Shown here piece by piece: positions 23,450 through 35,764 of a stretch of 64,000 nucleotides of DNA. Where the stretch lies: NCBI GenBank assembly GCA_002007465.1, contig LNAC01000231.1:182464-246463 (forward strand). Reading direction: 5' to 3'. Origin of the DNA: Ailurus styani (Eukaryota; Chordata; Mammalia; Carnivora; Ailuridae). Every line of letters starts with the position of its first letter. The first letter of the stretch is position 1. The notes beneath the pieces were generated by a model that saw nothing but the letters and a program-made list of their open reading frames with translations, was not told the origin of the DNA and did no database searches. Both the position numbers and the translations under genes were made by a program.

Positions 23450-24790
23450 AGAACCTAGCTTTAGAAAGAAGTCTGAAACTCATTTATTCTAGGAAATAAA
23501 GAATTATTAGAAATTTAAATATGACTCCAAATATATATTTGTAAGGTATATATTATATTAAAATATATTATAAAAACATACATATATATTTTTTAAGTGA
23601 ACTCTACTCCCAGAAGGGTGCTTGAACTCATGACTGTGAGATCAAGAGTCGCATGTTCTACCGAGACAGCCAGGTGCCCCCCCCCAATATTATTCACATT
23701 AGTGAGAATCACAGTTTTAAGTTAAAAAAGATAAAGGTTTAGGAATAAATGCATTAGAAAATGGAAGGAAACAATAGATACACTGAGCAAATCCAAAAGT
23801 TAATTATTTGAAAACAATAAAATACAGAAGAAATTAACTAATGCAACCAAGGTAAGAGGGGAGACATATACCAATTAGGAAAGAAAATGGGAAAGTAACT
23901 CAATACAGAGTGAATTTAAACAATCCTAAGGGATTATTTAACTGTATAAAAATAATTTTGAAACCTCTGAGAGATAGAATAAATTATAGGAAAACATAAA
24001 TTATCAAAACGAACCACCAATGAGGTAGAAAATATAAATAAAAACAGGGAAAATGCACAAAAAGCCATCTTATTCTCTCTTTCCATCCTAAAAATGCAAA
24101 AGGCTCAGGCAGTTCACCAGGGTATTTTCTGAAATTTTAAAGAACAGAGAAGTCCAATCTAATGCAACTGTTCCAGAACATAGACAAGTAGGGAAAATGT
24201 CCAAGTTCTTCTTTAAGGAATCAGAATAATACTATGACCAAATTGGACAGAGATATAATAAAAGCAGAAACTGGATCTATTTCACTGATAAGAATTGATT
24301 TTTTAAACTTCTAAAAAATTAGTAAGTAAAATTGATCATATTTTAAAATAATGATAGATCTTGACTAGATAAGGATCATACCAGAAATGCAAGTGTTTCA
24401 GTATTAGCAAATCCAATAATATAGTTCACTGTATTAATAAATCAAATGAGAAACATACTCATCTTCACAAATGCTGGAAAAAATATTTGATGAAATAAAA
24501 AATATTAACATTTACTTGTGATAAAAGTTCTTAATTAAATAAGACTAGAACCATTAAAAATTTTTACTTCATAATAAGATAACTTGGTAGTCATTTTTGG
24601 GCTATATCCTTTCTATATGTAATGAGTATCCAGATTTAAGATTTTAAACAAAGAAAACATAACAGTAACAAAAAGAATATCTGAGAACAAACTTAAGAAA
24701 TATGTAAAATTCTATGAGGGCAAGTTTAAAATCCTACTAAAGGACAAAGGAGAGGTTAATATGCACAAGGTATACTCTAGTCCTAAAGAG
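23450..24790 (+). mobile_element. old sense L1 ORF2 fragment
   Basis: Sense ORF2 decay products: 'aaccaccaatgaggtagaaaat', 'atgcaactgttccagaacatag', 'actaatgcaaccaaggta' and 'aaatctaataaaagcagaaac'-like text, followed by 'ctatgagggcaagtttaaaatcctactaaagg'. No frame is intact. A short SINE lies near its left end. Confidence 0.7.
23588..23686 (-). mobile_element. short-form tRNA-Lys SINE
   Basis: Inverted short form: 'ttttttaagtgaactctactccc', 'cttgaactcatgactgtgagatcaagagtcgcatg', then 'gacagccaggtgcccc'. No CT-rich middle. Confidence 0.88.
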
Positions 24791-25057
24791 AAATGTACAT
24801 TTTAAATATCTCTACTGTGCCTAAAGTAATCTATCATTGTGCCATGATCTCAATAATGTACCAATAGATCTTTTTCACTGAAGATTGTAAATACCACACG
24901 TGAAATAGGCATGCGAAATTCACATTCACATGTGAAATAGAACAGTTAGGAAAATTCCGTGGAAAAAATATTCAGCTGTGGGGGAAGATTAGCCTTATTG
25001 TGAAACCGTGTTAATGAAACTTCACTCAAAATTGGAGTCAGGAAGCCATGAAGGGAG
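24791..25057. other. unassigned DNA
   Basis: Nothing recognisable between two L1 pieces. Confidence 0.5.
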
Positions 25058-25185
25058 GGCTCTAATTGTGTAACACTGATGAATCACAGACCTGTACCCC
25101 TGAAACAAATAATACATTATATGTTAATAAAAAAGGAAGAAATAAAAAGAGAAAAAAAACAAAACAAAAAAACCAAAACATACCA
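25058..25185 (+). mobile_element. carnivore L1 3' terminal fragment with A-rich tail
   Basis: 'gatgaatcacagacctgtacccctgaaacaaataatacattatatgttaa' is the end of the carnivore L1 3' UTR. An A-rich tail 'aaaaaggaagaaataaaaag' follows. It is a heavily 5'-truncated insertion. Confidence 0.85.
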
Positions 25186-26969
25186 CCCATTGCAGCTTCT
25201 TCCAGCAGGAAGAAGGAAGATTTCCTCTTAGCACAGCAACAGCAAAGCGCAGGCACGGACCTGGGCAAACAGCCCCTGCCTGCCCAAGCTCCAGCACTTT
25301 GAACTTTTTACTCTGTATAGCTTCAGAGGAAAGAACTAGGATCAGTGAATGTCATTATAGGAAACAGAAAGACTTACAGTAAGAGAGACACTTCAGTGAT
25401 GAGAACAATTCGAAAACTTACTGGGCTTTTATTGTTATTTGAGTGTTCCATCTCTAAAAATGCTCAATCAAACCACATTATGGCAAAAAATAGCCATGCA
25501 CATTAGAAGTATCATCAATCCACAATGTGAGTGTGTCTTTGAGCAAGACTTTAAAAATAAAGTCCATTCTCTGCCCAAAGTTTCTTAGTCTATTACCTCA
25601 TCTTCCAGGTCAAGGGATCCAGAATTATGACAGTTCCGCAATGAAGCAAGTGTTTATCTCTTGTAAATTTAATTTACTCCTTTGACCCAAAAGATGTCTG
25701 CATAATATTATTATTGACACACTAGAAGTTCAGAGGTATGGCCGGCATAACCTGTCATTTTTGTGCAACGACCAAACTTTCTGAGGTGAATGGGCTTAGA
25801 AGACAGGATATCATTTACCTAAAGTTATTTAGCAGTAAGAGGGATTTTACTTATTCACAGTTACAATTAATTTAATAAGTAAATTTTTAATCTACTGTTT
25901 GACAAATTCAAAAAGGAAGAATGTCCAAAGGTCCACATTTAAAATTTAGTCTTGCCTCAGGAATTCTATTTATTTACAAGAAAATACCAACATACAATTA
26001 TCTTCACATTATCCTCTAAAAATCAATAATGTACTCTATGTACTTTCCTCTATGTACTTTCCTTATTTTGGCTAATGATACCACTTTTCTTCCAGATATC
26101 TAGGGTTTAATTCTGAGCTTCCATATAGCCAATTGTCAAGATAACAATGAACCATAACTGATAAGATATATTTGGAGGCATCTGATTCTTTTCCCCCAAT
26201 CCATCACAATCTCTGAAGAAAGGGGCAGGCCTAGACGAGACTATTTATGTTTCATATCATGTACTTGTCACTGATCCTTGAACCCACCCTGGCACTGACC
26301 TTAGCTTTGTAGAGACATTAGTCCACCTTTATCAAAAACAAACTATCCACAGATTGGCCAGTAATCTGGGGAGAAGAGACCAATGAGCTGTCAGTTGCAG
26401 AAATGTTAGAGCTGGAAAACTGAGAGACTATTGCCATTTAGTCAGACAAGTTGCAGCTGAGGGCTTATAGGCCGACTCAACACTGAAGAAATCTGGGGCA
26501 AACGGTAAATTAAAGTTAGGGACTAGAAACATCTAGGCAAGTATAGGAAGATGGTCAAAAGAGCTGGAGAAGAGAACAGACCTGCAGAGAGACACAGAAG
26601 CAGGCAATGAGGCATCTCCTCGGACTCATTTAGAACAGCTTTGGGATGAAGTTTGGGTCTTCAATTCCAATTGCTAGAAGACCCATCCAAATCACAGCTC
26701 TCTTGAATTTTCATCAAAGTTTCCTGTACCTTAAAACACTTCCACCCACTTCTGTTTTAGCTAGCTTGGATGGCTCTCTCCTTCTTACAACACAAAAAGT
26801 CCCAATTAAAATAATATCTTTCATAGCTATCCCCAACATTACCTCTTGGCGACCATCACTCTATTTAAGCCATCATGATCGTTCAACTTCTCCTCAAGAA
26901 TATGGTAATAACCTTAATGCTATTCTCCTGTAGGTGATGAACCTCCATGTAACCATTTTCCTACTTCCC
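25186..26969. other. unassigned DNA
   Basis: About 1.8 kb with no recognisable repeat and no convincing gene. The open frame at 26646-26933 (95 codons) has no motif. Together with 31.0-32.9 kb this is one of the longer repeat-free stretches. Confidence 0.4.
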
Positions 26970-27690
26970 ACCACCAAACAGATGTTCTAAAAGGTCAACA
27001 AAATCACATGACTCCCTTGGTCAGAAACTTTCCCCCTATTGTCTGGCAAATGAAGCACAAAATACTGTCATTTAACGTCATATCTGTGGTTTTGTCTTCT
27101 ACTGCTTGTAAGTACTCTCTATTTGTTTTGTTTTTGCTGTCTGGACAATTGTCAAAGTACACTATTGTGGGTCTGATCCACTCAGTTGGATACACATGTG
27201 TTCCTTTGTTTATAGAAGTCTCTCATATTATACTTCATTTTTTCAAGAGTACGGTGATATTCTTCACTATTTCAAATGGCATAAGAGTACCTATAGATCT
27301 TTTGTCTCAGTCATTACTCTTAAAGAGAAATGCCCCAAATCCTTAAAAAATACTTGCTTAGAAAATAATAAAGCCTCATACAAATTAGTTATTTGAAAGT
27401 TATCTATCTGTAAAATCCATCCTAAAATTTGTCTTTTCTTTGAAACTTTTCTGATTCATGAAATTAGCTCTGATTTCTCTGCTACATCCCCCATGTTTCT
27501 TTTTCTGCTATGACACTTACTTTATTTTCCTTACCATATGCTTGTTTTCACAGATGTCCTCCCTTCCTCTGAGACTGTAACCTCCTTGAAGGCATGACTG
27601 TTTTATTCACATTGATGCCCCCCTGAAGTACCTAACATAGTTCTCTGTCCATCATAGTAGTTCAATAAATGTTTTGCATTTAATTTTTTT
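26970..27690 (+). repeat. L2 3' region
   Basis: The end is diagnostic: 'gagactgtaacctccttgaaggcatgactg', then 'cctaacatagttctctg', then 'tagttcaataaatgtttt', the sense 3' end of LINE2. The earlier portion ('ggtcagaaactttccccc', 'gcaaatgaagcacaaaatac') fits L2 more loosely. Confidence 0.8.
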
Positions 27691-27835
27691 AAAACCACAT
27701 TGACCAAATAGATATGAGATTGGGTGGTATATTGCTAGTTAACAAAACTGATGCGTCTACATCTCTGGGGATTAAAATCTACTACTTAACAGAAGGAACA
27801 CAGCAACTAAGGTCAGTTGTAGCACAGAGCTTTCT

Positions 27836-27950
27836 TTTTTTTTTTTAAGAATTTTTTTTTAAGTAATCTCTATACCCAAAACGAGACCTAAACCCACAAC
27901 CCTGAGATCAAGAGTCTCATGTCCACTTACTGAGACAATCAGGTGCCCCT
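27836..27950 (-). mobile_element. short-form tRNA-Lys SINE
   Basis: Inverted short form ending 'ctgagacaatcaggtgcccc'. It is flanked by the exact 14-base duplication 'gcacagagctttct' (27822-27835 and 27951-27964). Confidence 0.95.
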
Positions 27951-27964
27951 GCACAGAGCTTTCT

Positions 27965-28254
27965 AAGTATGGCCAAGACTTCAAATGGTAACGAGAAAAA
28001 TTATTTGGCTTATCGGTGCATTTGAATCATATTCTTTGAAGTGTAACTGTCAGAAAATGAAAGTAGATCCCAAAGAATCTGATCTGATCAACAGAGCTAA
28101 AGATAAATTCCACATCTCCTCTCAAACCTTTGCTGAATGTGCTCTTTTCTTGACTCCAGAATACTTGCACTTTGCATGCCAACAGGCCCCTTTCTTTTGT
28201 GCCTACCAATCAGGATGGTAACTACTTTGCAATAGAAATATCTGTAAATTTGCA
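27965..28254. other. unassigned DNA
   Basis: Includes a 78-codon open frame on the plus strand (27985-28221) beginning with a non-ATG start. It has no recognised motif and no splice evidence. Confidence 0.45.
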
Positions 28255-28400
28255 TCATTTAAGAAATATTTATTACCTAGTAACGTTTACGAGGCATTGG
28301 GTTAGATCCTGTGCAGAATACAAAACATTCAAGATATGTGCTGTGTGTTGAAAAAAATGTGGAATCTAACTAGACAAAATACAGGTACCTGAAAAGATTG
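28255..28400 (-). repeat. L2-like remnant
   Basis: 'aagaaatatttattacctag', 'cattgggttagatcctgtgcagaatacaaa' and 'gtggaatctaactag' follow the antisense L2 3' pattern. Diverged. Confidence 0.55.
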
Positions 28401-28584
28401 CAATATAGCATAGTGATATGATTGTTTTACTTATCTATTATGATATCATAAACCACCTGTTATATAAATAAGCCAAAGATGGCCCCTGAACATTGGCCTC
28501 TATGTTGTTTGCTTCTTATGGTATGCTGACTGTTAGCTCAAAGCCCATTGGCACTAAACTAAAATTTTACACATCAAAAATTTT

Positions 28585-28778
28585 TTTAAAGACTTATTTA
28601 TTTTAGAGAGAGAGAGAGCATGAGCAGGAGGAGCAGAGAGAGAGGGAGAGAGGATCTGAAGAAGACTCCATGCAGAGCATGGAGCCAGAAGCAGGGCTCA
28701 ATTTTATGACCTCGACATCACAACTTGAGCTGAAATCACGAGAAGGTTGCTTAACCGACTATGCCACCCATGCACTCC
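28585..28778 (-). mobile_element. carnivore tRNA-Lys SINE (diverged)
   Basis: Inverted copy: GA-rich stretch, 'gaagactccatgcagagcatggagcc', head complement 'ccgactatgccacccatgcactcc'. Imperfect duplications 'ttacacatcaaaaatttt' and 'ttacacattaaattttt' flank it. Confidence 0.92.
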
Positions 28779-29159
28779 TTACACATTAAATTTTTAAAAA
28801 TACAGCCCAAATAAGCATCTGTTTAGCTATTTAGAGCCTGACTATTTTGCATGACCCATAAAGTGTACCCAATATCTGCTTACCATGTATAAGATAAAAA
28901 CTGGGGTTTTAAAACACCTCAAGCTATTATTGCTCTTTGGAACAGCTGAAAATATCACCTAATGCTCTTTGATTCCAAAGAAATCCCTGTGTCCTTGGAA
29001 ATCCCTATGTCCTCTTCCCCTTCTGGGTGGTGACCTCACACCAGCTGTCTCTTGGAAGGTCTTTTGCCATAAGGGACTTTCCCCTCAACTTGTCAAAGCA
29101 CCACGCAAATAAAGCTCATTGTGTGCTATTGTCCCTGCAGGATCTTGGTGATCTTTTCC
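28779..29159. other. unassigned DNA
   Basis: No gene seen. Confidence 0.45.
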
Positions 29160-29665
29160 TTGATGAGCCCTGAAATTCCCAAACTCACTACACTACCCCA
29201 AAACTTAATGGTTTAAGGCAATAACAGCATATATTTGGGTCAATTTGCAATTTAGGGTGGATTATCTCTGATTTAAGTAGTACCAGCCAGAGACATTCAA
29301 CCAGAGGTCCCCTTCCAAGATGGCTTCTTAATGCATATGCTCCTTCACTTCCTTCTGTCTCTCTACATGGTGTCTCATTGTTCAGAGCCTTGCCACGTGG
29401 CATGGATTTCTTCACCACATAACTATCTCAGGGTTGTCAGTTATCAGTGCTACTACATGGTGACTGGCTTCCCTAAAACGAGCATTCCAAGAGGTCCAGG
29501 GGGGGTTTTATGACCTAGCCTCAGAATTCCGAGAATGACCCTCAAATACCTTCTGTTAATCAAAGAAATCACTAAAAGCAATTCTAACTCAAAGGGAGGG
29601 GAACTAGACTCCACCTCTCAATGGAACAAATCACAAAGAATTTATTGCCATCTTTAATTTATCAC
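29160..29665. repeat. ancient interspersed repeat, class uncertain
   Basis: 'accccaaaacttaatggtttaaggcaataa', 'ccaagatggcttctt', 'tacatggtgactggcttcc' and 'actagactccacctctcaatgg' occur in the order of a familiar mammalian interspersed repeat. I recognise the consensus but cannot name the family safely. Confidence 0.6.
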
Positions 29666-29716
29666 AGTGATTTTTAAATTTTTCATTGTGTCCTGAGTAA
29701 TACAAACTAGAATTGC

Positions 29717-29940
29717 ACAGGGTTTAGCAAACTACAGCCTGTGGGCTGACTTGGCCCACTGCTTGTTTTTGTAAATAAAGTTTTATTGGAACAGAGCAAC
29801 ACCCATTTGCTTACATATTGTCTATGGCAGGTTTTGGGCTACAACCACACAGTGGAGTAGTCACAATCAAGACCCTGATACTTGCACAGTCTAAAATATT
29901 TATCATCTGGTCTTTTATAGGATAAATTTGCTAACCCTTG
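29717..29940 (-). mobile_element. hAT-Charlie-type MITE (MER58-like)
   Basis: A 224-base element with terminal inverted repeats: the left end 'cagggtttagcaaact' pairs with the complement of the right end 'aaatttgctaacccttg'. Inside are 'gtaaataaagttttattggaacagagcaac' and 'ctaaaatatttatcatctgg'. It is non-autonomous and carries no transposase. The family name is from memory. Confidence 0.88.
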
Positions 29941-30198
29941 CTCTAACATGTAATTATATTCTGCTATTGCTTGATTTGAATTGCTCTTTAAAAAGGTACT
30001 TGTTAGCCACAGAAACTCCTTAGAAAGTTTATCTTATGAACCTTCAACTTCCGTACAGCCATAGGTGCACACAGAGCTTCTTTCAGGAGCAGTGGTCAGT
30101 CAGTTTTGCCTGTCACCAACAGTTGTGCTGTTCACTTTAGTCTTGACTACTGTCCTTGTGCGTTTACTGTGTGTTTGCTGAAAGTATGTTTAGTTTGT
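29941..30198. other. unassigned DNA
   Basis: Nothing recognisable. Confidence 0.45.
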
Positions 30199-30400
30199 CT
30201 TTTTTTTTTAAGGTTTTATTTATTTATTTGAGAGAGAGAGAGTAAGAGAGAAGATGGGGAAGAGCAGAGGGAGAGAGACAAGCAGACTCCGGGCTGAGCC
30301 AGCAGCCTGACTCCGGGCTGGATCTCAGGACCCTGAGATCATGACCCTAGCCAAAATCAAGAGTCCAACACTCAACTGACTGAGCCATCCAGGCACCCTG
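30199..30400 (-). mobile_element. carnivore tRNA-Lys SINE
   Basis: Inverted full-length copy ending 'tgactgagccatccaggcaccc'. Duplication 'tgtttagttt' (30187-30196 and 30403-30412). Confidence 0.95.
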
Positions 30401-30412
30401 CGTGTTTAGTTT

Positions 30413-31010
30413 TAAAATGTTTTCAATTAGTAGTTATCCTGTTGTGACCAATAAGTACAAAAAAGTGATTAGTGTGTTAAAAGCGTAAGTAGCAAAAGGT
30501 GGCATGTTTATGACAAAGAATAAAAATAACTTTAAAAAGTGAAAGTGATATGAAAGCACACCTGTTATTTGTGCATATGGGATAAATCACAAGAAGGGTA
30601 GACACTGAGGAAGTAAGAATGAATCATGCAACATACGAGAAGTGCTTCGCCTCTCTGATTGACAATAATTAGCAGGCAGAGTGTAAAAATGACACAATGA
30701 CAAAACATACGTGAGGCTACAGGAACAATCTCAGAGCCTTCTGTCTGTTATTCTAACATCTGACCAGGAGACAATTACGAGGGTTTGCAAATTCGATGGC
30801 CAAGTAAGCACAGTGAAAAGGACAGGCTTGAAATTTGTGATGAAAGAAAGATCTATCTCCACAGGTGCAAGTCCCCTCTCAAATATGCACAAAGTGAGGA
30901 GAGTGTGAATACCACAGAAATAATTCTCTACATTTACAGATATCAACAAGGAGGGAAGTTTCCCACCTCAGCTGACTTTCAGGGTAGATGAAACTGCTTT
31001 TTTGTGTTGC
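30413..31010. other. unassigned DNA
   Basis: No assigned repeat. Short open frames on both strands between 30711 and 30991 overlap each other and show no motifs. Confidence 0.4.
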
Positions 31011-31033
31011 GGGGGGGAGGGAGGGGAGGAGGG
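31011..31033 (+). other. G-rich tract with G-quadruplex pattern
   Basis: Runs of 7, 3, 4, 2 and 3 G separated by single A bases meet the usual G-quadruplex spacing rule on the plus strand. No promoter or gene is visible nearby. Confidence 0.7.
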
Positions 31034-32878
31034 ATCTGACAGCATACATGGGACCAAGGAGGAAAAAAGAATGCGCACTATCCAGCCACAAAGAACAGAC
31101 TCTCATTTGGTGAAAGTCATTCCATGAACTAAGAAGCTTTTTACAACAAATCTGATCATCAGTATTTTAAAAATATATTTTCTGAATTCTGAGTCCTGTA
31201 GCTGAAAGAAACAAGGAAACGGACAAGCCAAACCACCCCCACACTCAAATGTGTGATCCATCACTTTCAACCCAGTGACTTCCATCAACTCATCAACTTG
31301 CATCACAAACTGTGGAGTAAGATTCTGATGCAATTTGTGATTCGTTGTGATGGTGAACTTGGCTATCAAAAAGACTTTTACAAATTGAGATTTTTCTCAG
31401 ATCTATGAAACCAAACCAAGATACAGGAATATGTTGAGCGCTGAAGACTTTCTGTGTCAACCATAATACTCCCTACTCCTTCCTTTTGTGTGCATCAAAA
31501 TAGCCTCATGGTTTTTATTGATTGACTTTATCACAAGTTCTCATAAAATACTAGCCTTATCTGTTTTTGTTTTTGTTTTAACATGGGGATTCCACACAAG
31601 GTTTCCTTTGGGGAAAAAGTGTTCTCCGGTTTAAAAGCTTGAAAATCGTGACTATAAATAACAGAAACTATTGAAGATTTTTGAGCAGGAAAGTTACATA
31701 ATGTAAGTGGTGTTTTAGGAATATATTAATCTGGCTGTATGTCATATGGATTGCCCAGAGACCAGTTAAAAAGATACTGTGAACAGTGTCCTGTGAAAAT
31801 AACCATTATAATAGAATAGAAAATGGAACTAAGACCTATTATATCTGTCAGAAATCATGAGAGGCATAAAACAAAGTGGTTGAAAAATTATGTTTACATA
31901 CCAAATAGCATACAGAGAGGCTTTTTCACCTTCAAGCTCTATGATTTCTTCTATTTTGTGTTCAAATAAAAAATGTAAAACAAGGATGGAATGATACTGC
32001 GGAAAGTGTTCAGCTAGCTCCCTAATAAAGGAAAAAAAGCACTTAGCAATTGTTACCCTACTACATCTAAAATGCCTTTGATTGGTTTAAGAGCATTGAC
32101 TAGATATGAAAGCTTCTTTGACTCAAGTTTTAATAATAAAAGTCCCCTCCTACTCCATTTTTAACCTCAAAAGTATTTTTCTTGATTTTAGAAAATTATT
32201 TTCAAAGATAACAAATATTCATTGTAGAAATATTATAGAAATGCATCTAAGCAAAAAATAGAATTACTTGTAATTCTACAACCTAGATAACGATGGGTTT
32301 GGAAGACTATATGCTTTTTAGTGTATAGTCTCTCCAATATTATTCTCTACAAATATATACCAATAAGCAATAGATTTCAAATAAAATAAGATTATATTCT
32401 ACATTCATGTAAATGTTTCATAAATGAGTGCCTTGTAGATTATTAGTTAAATATCTGGCAACCAGGGAATAATTGTTTAATAACTATCAATAGCCAGAAA
32501 TCTAACATGTAATTTTAAGCAAACTCTCCTGGAATATAAATTTAACTGAAATTATGGTCATAAACTGTACATGATCTGTAAAATAAAATACATTTCATTT
32601 GTAGCCAATCATAGGTTTTGAAGTTAAGTGTTTATAAATGCCACCCCCTTTTTAACTTCAAAATTGCCTTAGCCTCATTTTAAGCAGAGTTTGGTATCAC
32701 ATAAGTTCATCTGAGCATCTCACCACATTGGAACTGAAACGGACTTCAGAGTATTTCTATTTCGTTCCAACAGATCATCACTAGTCCCAGTTTTCCTGCT
32801 GTTATCACTCAAGATATTTTTGCTATCTCAAATTGGTATATTCTCCCATACTGCTCCATCCTCAAAATTCTGTTTCTT
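31034..32878. other. unassigned AT-rich DNA
   Basis: About 1.85 kb without a recognised element or gene. Confidence 0.4.
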
Positions 32879-33050
32879 GGGGTGCCTGGGTGGCTCAGTC
32901 TGTTAAGTGTTGGACTCTGAATTTTGGCTCAGGACATGATCTGAAGGTCCTGGGATCAAGCGCTGCATTGGTCTCTGCGCTGGGCGTGGAACCTGCTTAA
33001 GATTCTCTCTCTCCTTCTGCCCCTCCTCCCTCAAAAAAACAAAAACAAAA
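32879..33050 (+). mobile_element. carnivore tRNA-Lys SINE
   Basis: Sense copy: 'ggggtgcctgggtggctcag', 'gctgggcgtggaacctgcttaagattctctctctcc', A-rich tail with interspersed C. This is the 'gcttaagattctctctc' subtype, older than the 'acttgtgatctctctc' subtype. Confidence 0.95.
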
Positions 33051-33120
33051 AACTTTGTTCCCTCCCAAAACAAAAGAACAAAGGGGGAAAGAAGAGAGAG
33101 AGGCAAACCAAGAAATAGAC

Positions 33121-33248
33121 ATTTTTAAAAAGATTTTATTTATTTATTTATTTATTTTGAGTAATCTCGACCTCCAGTGTGGAGCTTGAACTCAAAAACC
33201 TGAGATCAAGATCAATGCTCTACTGACTGACTGAGCCAGCCAGGCTCC
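33121..33248 (-). mobile_element. short-form tRNA-Lys SINE
   Basis: Inverted short form: 'aaaaagattttatttatttattta', 'gagtaatctcgacctccagtgtggagcttgaactc', 'gactgagccagccaggctcc'. Confidence 0.9.
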
Positions 33249-33261
33249 TGGTTGCTGATAG

Positions 33262-33672
33262 GCACTTGGATTTCTTAACTTTTAATTTTTTTAACTATAG
33301 AGAACAGGGGTGCCTGGGTGGCTCAGGGTTAAGTGTCTGTCTTTTGCTTAGGTCATGATCCCAGGGTCCTGGGATCAAGTAGCCAGTTGAGCTCCCTGCT
33401 CTGCAGGGGGCCTGCTTCTCCTTCTGCCTCTGCCATTCTCTCTGCCTCTCATGAATAAAAAACTCTTAAAAAAAAAACTACAGAGAATAAACTGATAGTT
33501 ACTAAGGGGGAGATGGGTGAGGGGATGGGTAAAATGGGTGATGGGATTAAGGAGGGGACTTGTGATGAGCACCAGGGGCATCTGAAAGTTTGAAATCACT
33601 ATATTACACATCTGATACTAATATGATACAGGATGTCAACTAACTGGAATCTAAATAAAAACTTAAAAAAAA
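33262..33672 (+). mobile_element. carnivore L1 3' UTR end, split by a SINE
   Basis: After the SINE come 'gagaataaactgatagttac', 'gatgggtgaggggatgggtaaaatgggtgatgg', 'cttgtgatgagcacc' and 'ctaactggaatctaaataaaaacttaaaa': the carnivore L1 3' UTR with its tail. Before the SINE 'aactatagagaaca' continues the same consensus. Confidence 0.85.
33307..33475 (+). mobile_element. carnivore SINE inside L1 3' UTR
   Basis: Sense copy 'ggtgcctgggtggctcaggg', tail 'aataaaaaactcttaaaa'. The duplication 'aactatagagaaca' / 'aactacagagaata' (33293-33306 and 33476-33489) places it within L1 sequence. A short deletion in the head removes part of 'cagttggttaag'. Confidence 0.94.
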
Positions 33673-34089
33673 AACCCAAACTTTCCTTTTCTGTTATTCT
33701 TCTTACTCATACTCATACCACATGAGGCTATTGAAGTTCTAGTGATTCAGTGACTGGCTCAACACACATTATCAGTTATTGGAAGATCTGGGGCTTGACT
33801 CTTTGCTTCTACATATTCTCTCCTGGCCTATGTTCAAGGGCTCTTTCCATCCTATTACCTTCTACTAAAGGTTTAATGATATAAATCCTGGAAGCCTTCA
33901 TGAATAAATATAGCACTTCAGTTCCACATATAGCACTAATTTGGGGACATGAGACCTGAAGACTGTGTGTAGCAAAGACACAAATTATACTTAGAAAACA
34001 ACAACAAAAACACACCACCAAAAACCTCTTTTGCATGACTCAAAACAGCTTGTTCTCTGTGAATTAAAACCAGACTATACTAACCAACA
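33673..34089. other. unassigned DNA
   Basis: No gene or repeat assigned. Confidence 0.45.
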
Positions 34090-34750
34090 TGATTTTTTCA
34101 ATGATCATCTTGGCAACCATCAAGAAGTTGAACAACATTCTGCTTCCCAGGCTAATGGGTAATAGGTACTCATACACTGCTAGCTAGAAGACACAAGGAT
34201 AGGACCCCATGAAAGACATTTTGGTAATATTTTTATTACAAATGTATTTACTCTTTGACCCAGCAATCTTCCTTCTGGAAATGTATCCTACTGACACATC
34301 TGCACACATCAAAATGACTTAGGTCCGAGGTGATGCACTATGGCTTCGTTTATAAAAGCAAAAGACTAGAAACAATCCAAGTGCCTATCAGCGGAGGTAT
34401 GGTTAATTAAACCATGGTACAAGCACACGATGGAATATTAGGTAGCTGTGAAGAGCAATGACAAAGCATGAGATGTGCTGGTAGGGAAAGGTCTCCAGGA
34501 AATAGTGCCAAGTGGAGAACTCAAGGTGCAGAAGAGGATAAATGATATGCCACATTTTGTATAAGAAACAGGAAATAATCGCAGTGATTTGTACAAGTGG
34601 TTAACCATGGGGGGAGCAGAGGGAAAGGAAAGGTAGATAATGACAAGGTGGTAATAAGTCTTCTTAATGCAGCCTTTTTAAAGTTTTTTTTCTTAGTTTT
34701 TAAAAAAATCACTTGAAAGTATTACCTATTAAAAATAAAAAATAAATAAA
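34090..34750 (+). mobile_element. old sense L1 3' end
   Basis: 'tactctttgacccagcaatcttccttctgg', 'ctagaaacaatccaagtgcctatcagc', 'gatggaatattaggtagctgtg' and 'ggttaaccatggggggagcagag' are ORF2 end and 3' UTR phrases of an old L1. An A-rich tail closes it near 34750. Confidence 0.85.
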
Positions 34751-35204
34751 TTTTTAGAAGGACCACATTTTTGTTTCATTGTTTTAGTTAAATGAAAGAT
34801 CAGGAAGAGTGCCCTAATCCTTTCTAATTTTGAATAAGAATGTTGAAATATCTTCTTAGGTGAACTTTCATGTTACAAGAAAGAGATGAAGAAAAATATT
34901 AAAGTAATGTACTGATAAATTCCCATGACAATCATTTAGTAATTTGCCACTTTATGGCATTACAAATACTAGAATGTCCTAAGTGACACTGACTTTGCTG
35001 ACTTTTTTCACTTTTTTGACTCTGCCTTTTCTGACAAGAGTGATAATCATCAAAACCTCCATACTTCAAATACATTTATGTTAAGTTTTAAAGGAGATGG
35101 TAAAACTATTTGAATGTTGATATGGGTAAACATTATCTTAATAAATACTGCAAAATAGGGCAGGAAGATGTGGCATGATCATGCTGAAATACAGAGAACT
35201 ATCA
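34751..35204. other. unassigned DNA
   Basis: Nothing recognisable. Confidence 0.45.
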
Positions 35205-35219
35205 AATATTTAGGAATTT

Positions 35220-35425
35220 TTTTTTTAAAGATTTTTTTTTGGTATTTATTTGACAGAGAGAGAGAGAGATCAGATCACAAGTAGGCAGAGAGGCAGGCAG
35301 AGAGAGAGGAGGAAGCAGGCTCCCCGATGAGCAGGGAGCCCAATGCGGGCCTCGATCCCAGGACCCTGAGATCATGACCAGAGCCGAAGTCAGAGGCTTT
35401 AACCCACTGAGCCACCCAGGCGCCC
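35220..35425 (-). mobile_element. carnivore SINE, 'acaagtaggcagag' subtype
   Basis: Inverted, nearly consensus copy ending 'gagccacccaggcgccc'. Duplications 'atatttaggaatt' flank it (35206 and 35426). Confidence 0.96.
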
Positions 35426-35764
35426 ATATTTAGGAATTCTTTAAAAAGCTTTTTATGCATTCGAGTGACATAGAAATTTGATTACAATAGAGGGTCCAAT
35501 TGGATGAAACAGACATAATTCATTAACTTTACAGGAAATTTTCAAATCATCAATTTACATGTGACCACATAGACACGTTTTGTCTCTCACAGTAAGACTT
35601 CTCCAGTAGAATTATGTGTCCTGCTTCAAAATAAGATTTCTATAATAAAAATGAAGCGGGGAAACACGAAGATGTTAGAATTGGAGATAAATGTTACATT
35701 AATGATATGTTATCAGAGTTAAACATGATTATTATATATGTTATTATTTTTCAAAATGAAAAGA

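Noticed and set aside
29717..29940. Inverted ends considered as a hairpin ncRNA
   Set aside because: The ends and interior match a hAT-type MITE, which explains the symmetry.
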